45,793 bases of DNA from Brevibacillus sp. (GTDB lineage Bacteria > Bacillota > Bacilli > Brevibacillales > Brevibacillaceae). Below the pieces are notes generated by a model. The model was not told the DNA's origin. It searched no databases and was given only the letters and a program-made list of their open reading frames with translations. The stretch lies in NCBI GenBank assembly GCA_029240815.1, contig JARDZO010000006.1:1-45793 (forward strand), written 5' to 3'. Position 1 is the first letter of the stretch; every line of letters begins with the position of its first letter. Shown in pieces: positions 31,060 through 38,944 of the stretch. The position numbers and the translations under genes are program-made.

Positions 31060-31899
31060 CTATTCCTTCCTCCCCTCGTGATTTTCCCAATACGATTCGG
31101 GCAGCATTTTCCGCCCAAAGAAATGCTCCATCTCTGGCAAAATCCAGCGGTCAAGCTGTTCCTGACTCCCCGCATCCACTAGCTTATTCACCAAAATATC
31201 GTGCCAGATATAATCCTCGAGCAAAAAAATATGTACCGGATCATCCGTGTAATAAGCATTGCCTTTGCGCTCAGCCGAATGTCCATACAACAATTCTTTA
31301 CCATCTACCGACAGGACAAACCAGCGTTCCTCTGTCATTTTGTTGATGTATTCATTGGTTCGGTGCTTGTACAGACCTTCCATCGGGTGCGCGACATCAA
31401 ATAAAATTCCTTTGACCCGACAGCCTCGCTCTGCCTTTTCCAGAAGCTCTGGAAGCAGCTTGTCGTACATCGGCTCCCACATGGACAGCAGCACCTGTTC
31501 TTTCGCCCGTCGAATCATGATTCTGCAAAATGACAGGACGTTATCCTCTCCCCGAACGGTCGTGAGCGAGACGTCTGTCTTCGGTTCTCTCTTCTCCAGA
31601 GTACGAAGCTCCTCCCCCACCTGGCTCCATGACTCCTCGAACGTCCGCTTGGCTTGATCGAGAAACACCTCGACAGGCAATGGCGAATAACTCTTTGCGC
31701 CATCCCCCGCTTCTTCGAGCAAGACAAGCCCTCGTGTGACGAGAGTCTCCAAGGTGTCATAAATCCTCGCCCGCGGAATCCCGGACTCTTTGCTGATCTG
31801 ATAAGCATTGGACGTGCCCAGACTGACCAGCGCTGTATAGGCCTTGGCTTCGTATTGGTTAAATCCGAACAGTTGCAGTTGCTCCCATAACTTACTCAC
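31060..31899 (-). CDS. TrmB-family transcriptional regulator
   Basis: The gene encodes 279 residues from GTG 31899 (AAGGAG upstream). The N-terminal winged helix reads LQLFGFNQYEAKAYTALVSLGTSNAYQISKESGIPRARIYDTLETLVTRGLV, the TrmB HTH pattern, with a short coiled coil after it. The C-terminal half (NVLSFCRIMIRRAKEQVLLSMWEPMYDKL and LLYGHSAERKGNAYYTDDPVHIFLLEDYIWHDI) matches the TrmB sugar-binding-type domain. In Bacilli such regulators sense sugars or other metabolites. It is translationally close to the sugar dehydrogenase gene, so autoregulated control of that gene by a sugar is a fair guess. Confidence 0.85.
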   Translation of the reverse strand: MSKLWEQLQLFGFNQYEAKAYTALVSLGTSNAYQISKESGIPRARIYDTLETLVTRGLVLLEEAGDGAKSYSPLPVEVFLDQAKRTFEESWSQVGEELRTLEKREPKTDVSLTTVRGEDNVLSFCRIMIRRAKEQVLLSMWEPMYDKLLPELLEKAERGCRVKGILFDVAHPMEGLYKHRTNEYINKMTEERWFVLSVDGKELLYGHSAERKGNAYYTDDPVHIFLLEDYIWHDILVNKLVDAGSQEQLDRWILPEMEHFFGRKMLPESYWENHEGRKE

Positions 31900-31933
31900 A
31901 ACATTTCTCCTTCTGACTCAAAATATAGATCGT

Positions 31934-32821
31934 CTACGGCAGCTGATTCATGACGACCATCAAGGTAAACGGACTCAACACCGTCGTCAACAGGATGACC
32001 ATAGCGAGCGCGGACGTATCCCGCTCCTGATCCTTGGCAAGCAAGAGCAAGTTCAGTGAGGTCGGCATGCCAAACATGAGAATCATGACACTTTGCTCCA
32101 CGGGATCATCCGTCATCCAGAGCGCCAGCGGCCAAGCGATCAACACAGGCAGTACTAGCTTGAGGATGCTCACTTTCGCTGCCTCCCAAAGCCCTGTGCG
32201 TCCGTACTTGTTTTTGCGCATTTCCGCTCCCGTCAACAGCAAAGTCAAAGGCAACGTCGCACTCGCTGCCAGATTCAAGAAAGCATCGAGCGAGGCGGGC
32301 ATCGTCCAATCCATCCATCGCCACAAGAGGCCAGCGAGGACAGCGTACAGATACGGATTTTGAAACACACGCCGAATCCGACCTTGCCATTCTCGCTCAT
32401 CTCCCACCTGCGAAAATCCAAACAGAGCCATGTACAGATTAAATGCCAATGAAACCGCGACCGCGTAAGGCACCGCATGTTCGCCAACCGCATAGCGGAT
32501 GACCGCCAAACCGAAATAACCGACATTCGCCAGTGTCGCTGCCAGCACGTTCCATTTTAGCGTTTCCTGCTGCCATCCAAAAAGGCGCCCCACTATGTAC
32601 ATCAGCAAGACGTACACCAATAATGTCGTCACGAAAAAATGCAGCACAATCATCGCGAGTGACTGCACGGATACGCCAGTGTGCACAAAAGATTGAAAGA
32701 TCAGAATCGGAATGAGGTAATAAAGACAAAGCTTCGCCAGCGAGCGATTTTGTTCCTCTTTACGCTGCGCAAAATATCCCAGAGCCATAAACCCAAAAAC
32801 AACAACCATCGCCTGCAGCAT
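31934..32821 (-). CDS. AEC-family (auxin efflux carrier-like) transporter
   Basis: The gene encodes 295 residues from ATG 32821 (AAAGGAG upstream). Ten predicted membrane helices in two halves of five. The N-terminal MLQAMVVVFGFMALGYFAQRK, then LCLYYLIPILIFQSF and the NVGYFGLAVIRYAVGEHAV stretch match the AEC family. The C-terminal half has LPLTLLLTGAEM and FGMPTSLNLLLLA. Members export or import malate, malonate or other organic acids; the substrate here is unknown. It lies between the TrmB and PilZ genes in the same direction, but spacing suggests independent transcription. Confidence 0.88.
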   Translation of the reverse strand: MLQAMVVVFGFMALGYFAQRKEEQNRSLAKLCLYYLIPILIFQSFVHTGVSVQSLAMIVLHFFVTTLLVYVLLMYIVGRLFGWQQETLKWNVLAATLANVGYFGLAVIRYAVGEHAVPYAVAVSLAFNLYMALFGFSQVGDEREWQGRIRRVFQNPYLYAVLAGLLWRWMDWTMPASLDAFLNLAASATLPLTLLLTGAEMRKNKYGRTGLWEAAKVSILKLVLPVLIAWPLALWMTDDPVEQSVMILMFGMPTSLNLLLLAKDQERDTSALAMVILLTTVLSPFTLMVVMNQLP

Positions 32822-32943
32822 ACGACCACTCCTTTTAGCAACTACTACGATAGTAACTAAATAAGAGTGTGGTTGGCAATGAAAATAAGCTTTTTTTGCA
32901 AACAAAAAAATTGGCCCAGATCGAACCAATTCCTCAAAAGGGT

Positions 32944-33564
32944 CTATTCAATTTTGACTTTTCTGCGCTCTGCGATTTGCCGCTGCAAGATATACTTGCG
33001 CAGATTGTGGAAGTGACGCGCATTGATTCCTTTGATTGTGCAGCCAAACATATGGTGGGGTCCCTCGATCCGTTCGTGGATGACCATTAGTTCTGCCTTG
33101 ATCACCCCGTCTGGACGGTTGCGCCCATGCAGCTCAGCCGAAAAGAGGATCGGTTGTTCCTCGGGAATCGGCTTGTCTGAACGGAAGGCCAAACCTCCCA
33201 GGCTCAGATTGACCAGATCAACCATTTGACTGTATACGGAAAACAGCGAGTCTGGCTCCTTGGAGGGATACTGAATCCACCCCTTCAGCTCCATATCAAA
33301 CCGCGGGTAGCGGCGCCGCTGTTCGCGAAATTCTACCACTGTCGGCGAATGGAACAAAAAGAGCCGATTGTTTTCCTTGGCTACAACCACTGCCTCAAAG
33401 GTATTCACAGATTCATAGTCAATCGTCAGCAAGCAAGGAAGTTGATCTCCGACCGTCACATCCAGCTGGCAGGAGAAGACTGCTTCGATCAAATCCCCTT
33501 CTTCATAGGTAACGTTGCCTTCTAACAACCGATTACCTTTTTTAATTTGTAATATGCTTTCCAT
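32944..33564 (-). CDS. PilZ-domain (YcgR-like) cyclic-di-GMP receptor protein
   Basis: The gene encodes 206 residues from ATG 33564 (GGTGGAG upstream). The N-terminal YcgR_N-like beta domain spans residues 1-90. The PilZ domain follows, with the c-di-GMP-binding arginines in FREQRRRYPRFDMEL (RxxxR) and the second motif DLVNLSLGGLAFRSD (N/D-x-S-x-x-G). Both binding motifs are intact, so c-di-GMP binding is expected. Proteins of this architecture in Bacilli (DgrA/YpfA type) brake flagellar motility. It has no neighbours in that pathway here. Confidence 0.9.
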   Translation of the reverse strand: MESILQIKKGNRLLEGNVTYEEGDLIEAVFSCQLDVTVGDQLPCLLTIDYESVNTFEAVVVAKENNRLFLFHSPTVVEFREQRRRYPRFDMELKGWIQYPSKEPDSLFSVYSQMVDLVNLSLGGLAFRSDKPIPEEQPILFSAELHGRNRPDGVIKAELMVIHERIEGPHHMFGCTIKGINARHFHNLRKYILQRQIAERRKVKIE

Positions 33565-33682
33565 CTGCGGTCTCCACCACTTCGCACAATATTTTACCGG
33601 GTTTTTCAAATTCTTTCCCTGGATGTTTTTCGCGGAAAATAAGGTATAATGGGAACATTGACAGATAGGAGGTTACAGTCCG

Positions 33683-33856
33683 ATGAATCGTTATCAATTG
33701 GTAACATTAGCTTTGGCATTTTGCGTAACCGCCTGTCTCATCGGAGTTGGCATTTCCATTGGGGAAAAAAGCCCCCTTGGTATCCTTGGCTGTATCGTTG
33801 TTGCCTTCTCATTGATGGGATTCGGCTTTTCGTACAAGCGCAAGAACATGCGCTGA
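33683..33856 (+). CDS. Small two-helix membrane protein, DUF5325 (YlaF-like)
   Basis: The gene encodes 57 residues, too short for most ORF scans. ATG 33683 follows AGGAGG. The sequence is MNRYQLVTLALAFCVTACLI, a GVGISIGE loop, a second membrane helix GCIVVAFSLMGFGFSY and a KRKNMR tail. This layout, including the GIxIxE turn and MGFGF, matches the YlaF/DUF5325 family of spore-forming Bacilli. Function unknown; it lies in the membrane. TATAAT at 33645-33650 lies in a suitable place for its promoter. Confidence 0.8.
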   Translation: MNRYQLVTLALAFCVTACLIGVGISIGEKSPLGILGCIVVAFSLMGFGFSYKRKNMR

Positions 33857-33867
33857 CCCCTTCTCCG

Positions 33868-34923
33868 TTACCTTCTCACAAGCAAACTATTCACATAGAA
33901 CAGCACTGACGGCAAGCCTTTCGCCTGCTTCAACAGCTGTTTTGCAATGGTGTAAATACGTGGCTGACTTCTATTTACCTTTCGATCTGCCAGGTAAAAT
34001 GCAATGAGCCCGTCCACGATCATACGGTGAAATGAAGGATTTGGCAAGCGTCTAACGCTTGCCTTTGCTTGTTTAATGAAATATTGCAATCGATCCGTTG
34101 CGTCCCGCTCCGAGTCATAATAACTGACGAAGTTTAAATCCCCGCCTAGTCTGTCTTCTTCCAGGTCAATTAAATAATCGAGCAAAATGTGCAAGCCGCA
34201 CAACCACGGGAAGTAAGCCTCACTCACCGCACGGATCTGCTCATCGGGGACATCCTCTTGCGTCGCCAGGCAGAACAGGGCAAAAATCCCGATCGTTGAG
34301 CCGGTTACCGCCGCAAACTCCTGCCAGTACAGTTCTCCATACTTTTCCTCATAATTCCCCCACCACTGCAGCAGTTCACCTTCCCGCAAATGCGGAGCGA
34401 TGTGCTTGTACACCTGAAGGTCGCTGTACAGGGTCGAAAACTCCACTACTTGAGGCTGAATCTTGGTATAAGCGGGCAACTGTGCCGCATATCGCTGACA
34501 GGTCTGAACCAGTGACGCCAGATACCCGCCGTCGTCCTTATCTTCCCGATATAGATAGTAGTCTCGCAATGGTGCTCCCGGTGTGAGGGCATCTTGCATG
34601 GATACGTGAAGCTGCCGAAAATCTTGTGGATCTAAAGAAGTGCTGCGATCACACAGGTTGTCCAAATAATCGCTGATCGTTTGATAGGCGACAATCAGCG
34701 GCACGATCGTCTCTACATAAGGAATCACCTGGGCCGCGTACACTGATCCTCCCTGGCAATGAAATTTCTTCGTGTTCATACTATCTAATGCCTGTTTTCT
34801 CAGTTCCGAATTGGGAATGGTCTGCGCTCGCTCACGCCAAGCCGCAAACTCCCGTTCCAGAACAGGTTGGACATGGCGATAGACTCGATATAGGAGCTGC
34901 CATGGATTACGCAGTTCGCTCAC
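33868..34923 (-). CDS. DUF2600 family, tetraprenyl-beta-curcumene synthase-like (YtpB)
   Basis: The gene encodes 351 residues from GTG 34923 (GGGAGG six bases upstream). The motifs match DUF2600/YtpB: KKFHCQGGSVYAAQ, then QTISDYLDNLCDRSTSLDPQDF with the aspartate-rich D-Y-L-D-x-x-x-D segment, and a second one, LDYLIDLEEDRLGGDLNFVSYY. B. subtilis YtpB is a class IB terpene synthase that cyclises tetraprenyl diphosphate to tetraprenyl-beta-curcumene, a sesquarterpene precursor linked to spores. Length and aspartate clusters fit. It has no partner genes in the window; the cyclase SqhC is elsewhere if present. Confidence 0.88.
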   Translation of the reverse strand: MSELRNPWQLLYRVYRHVQPVLEREFAAWRERAQTIPNSELRKQALDSMNTKKFHCQGGSVYAAQVIPYVETIVPLIVAYQTISDYLDNLCDRSTSLDPQDFRQLHVSMQDALTPGAPLRDYYLYREDKDDGGYLASLVQTCQRYAAQLPAYTKIQPQVVEFSTLYSDLQVYKHIAPHLREGELLQWWGNYEEKYGELYWQEFAAVTGSTIGIFALFCLATQEDVPDEQIRAVSEAYFPWLCGLHILLDYLIDLEEDRLGGDLNFVSYYDSERDATDRLQYFIKQAKASVRRLPNPSFHRMIVDGLIAFYLADRKVNRSQPRIYTIAKQLLKQAKGLPSVLFYVNSLLVRR

Positions 34924-34995
34924 TTGCTTCCCTCCCAACACAACAATAGTGATATCTTACCACATTTGCTGTCTTGGACCAAAAAAGCAATTGCA

Positions 34996-35913
34996 TTATC
35001 CAATCCTGCGTTTGGATTCCATATAAAGCACGAACATGAATTTCTTCGTATTGATTTTCGTGGATGAAAGGGCCGTTTCTTTTTGCGATTCCAGTTCGTG
35101 CATTCGTTTGCGCACCTCAGTAAAGTCAAAGAAAGTAGAGGCGTACGTCTCGAATTTGGGATTGCTGTAGTCCGTCAGTCCTAGTGAGGCCAGATGGGTC
35201 AAAGCCTGGTATATGGCGCGACGAACTCGCTGCTCTGCTGCCTTCATCTCTTTTTGTACGAGCGTTGCTTCCTCGTTCCCCAGTTTGATTGCTGCTGCTT
35301 GTAAAAAAATCTCTTTTAAAGAAGGGAAATTTCCGTCTCCGGATTTCTCTTTTTCCCAACGATGCAGATACTCCATCATTTCGAGTATATCTCTTGACCC
35401 CGTTTCGCTGATCATGCCCAGCTCCGTCAGTAGAAAGCGTGCAGATGTAGCTATGCTGCGCTCGGTATAGACCTGCTCTTTTTTGGGTTGACCCGCATTT
35501 CCTCCGAGGACACTCAATGAGCGCTGGATACCTTCGATTGATTGTTGCAACAGTATCCGCTCCCGCACCTTTTGCAGGACACTGATCACTTCAAGCCTGT
35601 TCACAGGCTTGGTGATGTAGTATTCGATCCCCAACGAGTATGCTTCTGCAATCATTTCTTTGGATTCGATCTGCGAAATCATGACGATCTTTCCGCTGTA
35701 GTCCTGCAGTTGCCGCACCGTCTCAATCCCGTCTCGATTCGGCATCAACAAATCAATCAGGAGAATATCAGTCCGTTTCCATTCCAGAAAATCACGATCA
35801 ATCTGAGAGCCGTCCTCCGCCTCCCCACAGACTTCACCCAAGTCGGCATCTTCAATGATATGCGTGAGCATGGATCGAATAGCGGGATCATCATCTGTAA
35901 TGAAATAACGCAT
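34996..35913 (-). CDS. glnL: GlnL (YcbB)-like response regulator
   Basis: The gene encodes 305 residues from ATG 35913 (GAAAGGGTG upstream). The receiver domain spans about residues 1-120: acidic DDD 7-9, phospho-Asp in DILLIDLLMPNRDGIE, and Lys in YYITKPVNRLEV. A coiled linker follows, then the helical YcbB effector domain (about residues 155-305; RFLLTELGMISETGSRDILEM and RRAIYQALTHLASLGLTDY). In B. subtilis GlnL responds to glutamine with GlnK and activates glutaminase and glutamine transport genes by binding TTTTGT direct repeats. Here three such repeats lie upstream of glnK at 37277. Symbol assigned by domain architecture. Confidence 0.85.
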   Translation of the reverse strand: MRYFITDDDPAIRSMLTHIIEDADLGEVCGEAEDGSQIDRDFLEWKRTDILLIDLLMPNRDGIETVRQLQDYSGKIVMISQIESKEMIAEAYSLGIEYYITKPVNRLEVISVLQKVRERILLQQSIEGIQRSLSVLGGNAGQPKKEQVYTERSIATSARFLLTELGMISETGSRDILEMMEYLHRWEKEKSGDGNFPSLKEIFLQAAAIKLGNEEATLVQKEMKAAEQRVRRAIYQALTHLASLGLTDYSNPKFETYASTFFDFTEVRKRMHELESQKETALSSTKINTKKFMFVLYMESKRRIG

Positions 35914-35917
35914 ACTT

Positions 35918-37198
35918 TCACCCTTTCTGAACGAGACTAGCAATTGGCAAACGTATGATGAACAAAGTCCCTCGCTCTTGCTTTTCTTCCGAGATCTCGA
36001 TGTGGCCTTGCAGGTTGTCGATCACTTCCTTTACATAGCAAAGACCGATACCCGTGGAAGGTTTACCAGACACATCGTATTTCGTGGTAAACCCGGGCAT
36101 GAACAACAGCTCTTTGTCCTTCACCTGAATTCCAGGACCATCATCCGCTACGGAAAATTGAATCCATTGACGTGACTCTGACAAAGACGCCGAGATAGAA
36201 ACCTTTCCTTTGTCTTCAATGGCTTCGACCGCGTTTGCGACCAGATTGTTGACGAGTGACAAGGTCGTGTAAATATGACAAGCCAAATAAGGGGCAGCTA
36301 CTTCCGACTCAAACCAAATCGTTTTCCCTAACAGACGTGCGTACTTCTCCTGGGCACGTACGATCATGGAAATTAATTCGCCCATGGGCATGTAGTCGCG
36401 TTCATTCTGTTCGGAAATCAGCTTGGAGAGCCCTGCATAGATGCGCTGGTTGTCTTTCTTCACTTCATGGACTTGTCCCGCGATCGAGAGTGCTTGCTTG
36501 GAATAACGATCGATCCACTCGTCAGAGCCTTGATCTTTCATTTTCCGGTAGAGATCATAGCATTCACGGGTGATGTCCTCGACCTGATGCAGCGTCTTTT
36601 TCAAATGGATAGATTCTTCGTACAGGTTGGAAATCAGCATCAAAACGCGTTCATTTCGGTTACGCTGTTGCTTCTCCATCCATTTTGCCTGCCGAAGCTG
36701 AATGATGTTAAAAAAGCTGAGCACAAAAAAACTGCGGATGAGCGCGATCGCTGTAATGGGACCGATGACCGACAGTTGCAGAACATTGTCCCATGAAGAA
36801 GAGCGAAACGACAGCTCGACCAGATTGGCTCCGATTTCAGCGGCCGTTCCGAGCAAGCCCACCCAAAGTGGCAAATGATGAAACAGGTTTACACGGAAGA
36901 GGGAAAACAATCCGGCAAATGTGGCGTAAAAAAAGAAAGCTGGCAAATGCATATGAAACGAGTGGACAACATCAAAGGCGTCCTGTGACATAAAGTCGAG
37001 CATAATGCGAAACAACACAACTGTCGCACCTGTCAGCACTCCCGCTACAAACGATGGCCGGAGCCACAGCAGCAAAAAGAAAAAGGCTGTCGTTCCAAAG
37101 CTGATACGAAATTCGTCCTGAAAGGGATGAAACTTCAATTCTCCCGCAATCGGCACGGTGAGCAGCATGACTAACAAAATATAGAGGTTCTCTCTCAT
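35918..37198 (-). CDS. glnK: GlnK (YcbA)-like sensor histidine kinase
   Basis: The gene encodes 426 residues from ATG 37198; GGAGG lies 15 bases upstream, so the start is not certain. About six membrane helices form the sensor (residues 1-175), beginning NLYILLVMLLTVPIAGELKF. A coiled linker follows (about residues 180-300). The ATPase domain is present: NNLVANAVEAIED, VADDGPGI and KPSTGIGLCYV. The kinase lacks a standard HisKA H-box, as in the LytS/DcuS/GlnK type. The regulator gene follows after four bases. It is divergent from the TAXI-TRAP operon. Confidence 0.83.
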   Translation of the reverse strand: MRENLYILLVMLLTVPIAGELKFHPFQDEFRISFGTTAFFFLLLWLRPSFVAGVLTGATVVLFRIMLDFMSQDAFDVVHSFHMHLPAFFFYATFAGLFSLFRVNLFHHLPLWVGLLGTAAEIGANLVELSFRSSSWDNVLQLSVIGPITAIALIRSFFVLSFFNIIQLRQAKWMEKQQRNRNERVLMLISNLYEESIHLKKTLHQVEDITRECYDLYRKMKDQGSDEWIDRYSKQALSIAGQVHEVKKDNQRIYAGLSKLISEQNERDYMPMGELISMIVRAQEKYARLLGKTIWFESEVAAPYLACHIYTTLSLVNNLVANAVEAIEDKGKVSISASLSESRQWIQFSVADDGPGIQVKDKELLFMPGFTTKYDVSGKPSTGIGLCYVKEVIDNLQGHIEISEEKQERGTLFIIRLPIASLVQKG

Positions 37199-37276
37199 CG
37201 ATGATTGCGCTATCCTCCAACACCCCAAATGGTGCAAATTTCCCATACATGATTCGACATCTATTTTACTATATTC

Positions 37277-37302
37277 TTTTATAGTTTTTTGTAGTTTTTT
37301 AT
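37277..37302. promoter_or_regulatory. GlnL-like operator: three TTTTRT repeats in 10-bp phase
   Basis: TTTTAT (37277), TTTTGT (37287) and TTTTAT (37297) are separated by AGTT each time. B. subtilis GlnL (YcbB) is described as binding TTTTGT-N4-TTTTGT; this matches with one extra unit. The site is between glnK and the TAXI-TRAP operon, so it can serve both. Confidence 0.75.
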
Positions 37303-37327
37303 AGCTAGTCGCTTACACTTCCATGAG

Positions 37328-37380
37328 ATAGTGCCTTTTCGGCTATGAAAAAACGTCTGTTTATTCAGAAGTGGCACTAT
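37328..37380. repeat. Inverted repeat in the TAXI gene leader
   Basis: ATAGTGCC (37328-37335) and GGCACTAT (37373-37380) are perfect 8-bp complements 37 bases apart, ending 37 bases before ATG 37418. It may be a second operator or a 5' UTR hairpin. Confidence 0.55.
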
Positions 37381-37417
37381 ATTTATACAGTAAACATTTA
37401 GATAAGGGGGAATTCTC

Positions 37418-38416
37418 ATGAAAAAACGCAGTACGCTTCTCTCGCTGACCCTGCTCTTGACCATGTCGTTGGTTACAGCATGTGGCGGCGGTGGTAATGC
37501 AGCTCCAGGCGGCCAAGGCGGTAGTGCCGGCGGCAGCAACGATCCTTCCCAACTGATCATCGCTACGGGCGGTACAGGTGGTACTTATTATCCACTGGGC
37601 GGCGGAATGGCCGACCACATCACCAAAAATGCTGGCATCACAACAACAGCTCAAGCAACTGGTGCATCCGCTGAGAACATCCGCCTGCTGCGCGACAAAA
37701 AAGCTGACATCGCTTTCACGCAAAACGATATCGGTGAATATGCAGCAAAAGGTACAAACATGTTCGAAAAAGATGGAAAAATCGAAGCATTCCAAGCATT
37801 GGGTGCACTTTATGATGAAACCATCCAAATCGTAGTTTCCGCTGACAGCAACATCAAGAGCGTAGCTGATCTGAAAGGCAAACGCGTTTCCGTAGGCGCA
37901 CCTGGTAGCGGTACCGAAGTAAACGCGCAACAAATCTTGGAAGCATACGGTCTGAAATTCGAAGACACCCAATTGCAACGCCTCTCTTTTGCTGACTCTG
38001 CAAAAGCGATCCAAGACGGACAGCTGGATGCCGCGTTCCAAACAGCTGGTACACCAACAGCTGCCATCACTGAGCTGGCTGCTACAACAGGCGTAAAAAT
38101 CATCCCGGTTGACGCTGACAAAATCGACGCGATCATTGCTAAATATCCTTTCTATGTAAAAACAACCGTTCCAGCTAACACCTATCAAACCGTACCAGAA
38201 GAAGTGACTACCGTTTCTGTGAAATCCATGCTGGTTGTACGTGCTGATTTGAGCGAAGACCTCGTTTACAAAGTGACAAAGGCAATCTTTGACAACACAG
38301 ACAAACTCGGTCACGCAAAAGCAAAAGAAATCAAAATGGATAAGGTACTGGCTGGTGTGAGCCTGCCTGTGCACCCAGGTGCGAAAAAGTACTTTGATGA
38401 AAAAGGCGTGAAGTAG
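37418..38416 (+). CDS. TAXI-family TRAP transporter solute-binding lipoprotein
   Basis: The gene encodes 332 residues. AAGGGGGA precedes ATG 37418. The lipobox SLVTAC makes Cys22 the lipid anchor; a Gly/Ser-rich linker follows. The TAXI fold has IATGGTGGTYYPLGGGMADHI, ATGASAENIRLLRDKKADIAF, LKGKRVSVGAPGSGTEVNAQQILEAYG and QDGQLDAAFQTAGTPTAAI. TAXI proteins feed TRAP transporters and several bind glutamate or glutamine, which fits the adjacent glnKL-like regulators. It starts a three-gene operon with the DUF1850 and fused permease genes. Confidence 0.93.
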   Translation: MKKRSTLLSLTLLLTMSLVTACGGGGNAAPGGQGGSAGGSNDPSQLIIATGGTGGTYYPLGGGMADHITKNAGITTTAQATGASAENIRLLRDKKADIAFTQNDIGEYAAKGTNMFEKDGKIEAFQALGALYDETIQIVVSADSNIKSVADLKGKRVSVGAPGSGTEVNAQQILEAYGLKFEDTQLQRLSFADSAKAIQDGQLDAAFQTAGTPTAAITELAATTGVKIIPVDADKIDAIIAKYPFYVKTTVPANTYQTVPEEVTTVSVKSMLVVRADLSEDLVYKVTKAIFDNTDKLGHAKAKEIKMDKVLAGVSLPVHPGAKKYFDEKGVK

Positions 38417-38422
38417 GTTTCC

Positions 38423-38944
38423 ATGCTTGTGAGAACACAGAAAGGGCGGACCACGTTCCGCCTTTTCTCCTTACTGCTTCTACTTGCGGCGGTCACCGGC
38501 TTTTGCACAATCCCCCTATTTCCTTCTCTCGTGATTCGAGATACGCTGTCCCACCAACTCATGTGGAGCAGCAAAATAACAGACGATACTACCTTTGGCA
38601 TTCGTTGGACTCATTCCATTCATCGCTCATTAGTCGAAGAGCAATACCGCATACAGGGCGGACAGATCATTTTGGCGGAAATGTCCTTCCATGACTACGG
38701 TATTGGCATGGAAAACGAGCTGTCTCCAGGTGAAGAACTGGTCATCTCGGACGGAGCATTCCGCATTCGTCACATGAACCGCGTCTTTCCCGCCCTCCAC
38801 CTGTTTATCGGCCAGGTGCGGGCTAACCATACTTTGCTTTTCGCAGGTAAAGAGATTCCGCTTAGTTCCATCGACAAGCCGGGAGCCGCCATTACCATTC
38901 AGGCAGAAAAACGATCCATATTGAGTAAGATAGGAGGCTACTAG
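38423..38944 (+). CDS. DUF1850 protein associated with TAXI-TRAP transporter
   Basis: The gene encodes 173 residues. ATG 38423 is six bases after the TAXI stop, with a weak site. An N-terminal membrane anchor (LFSLLLLLAAVTGFCTIPLF) is followed by an extracytoplasmic beta domain with FGIRWTHSIHRSLVEEQYRI, FHDYGIGME and the DGAFRI/IGQVRANHTL segments. The W-x-HS-I/V-x-x-x-x-V-x-E motif is typical of DUF1850. Members are found almost only beside TAXI-TRAP genes and may be accessory subunits. It ends flush with the start of the permease gene. Confidence 0.85.
   Translation: MLVRTQKGRTTFRLFSLLLLLAAVTGFCTIPLFPSLVIRDTLSHQLMWSSKITDDTTFGIRWTHSIHRSLVEEQYRIQGGQIILAEMSFHDYGIGMENELSPGEELVISDGAFRIRHMNRVFPALHLFIGQVRANHTLLFAGKEIPLSSIDKPGAAITIQAEKRSILSKIGGY

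Noticed and set aside
37361..38374. Long minus-strand ORF (337 codons) antisense to the TAXI gene
   Set aside because: It is a frame shadow of the TAXI coding sequence; the product is rich in Cys, Phe and Ser without any domain.
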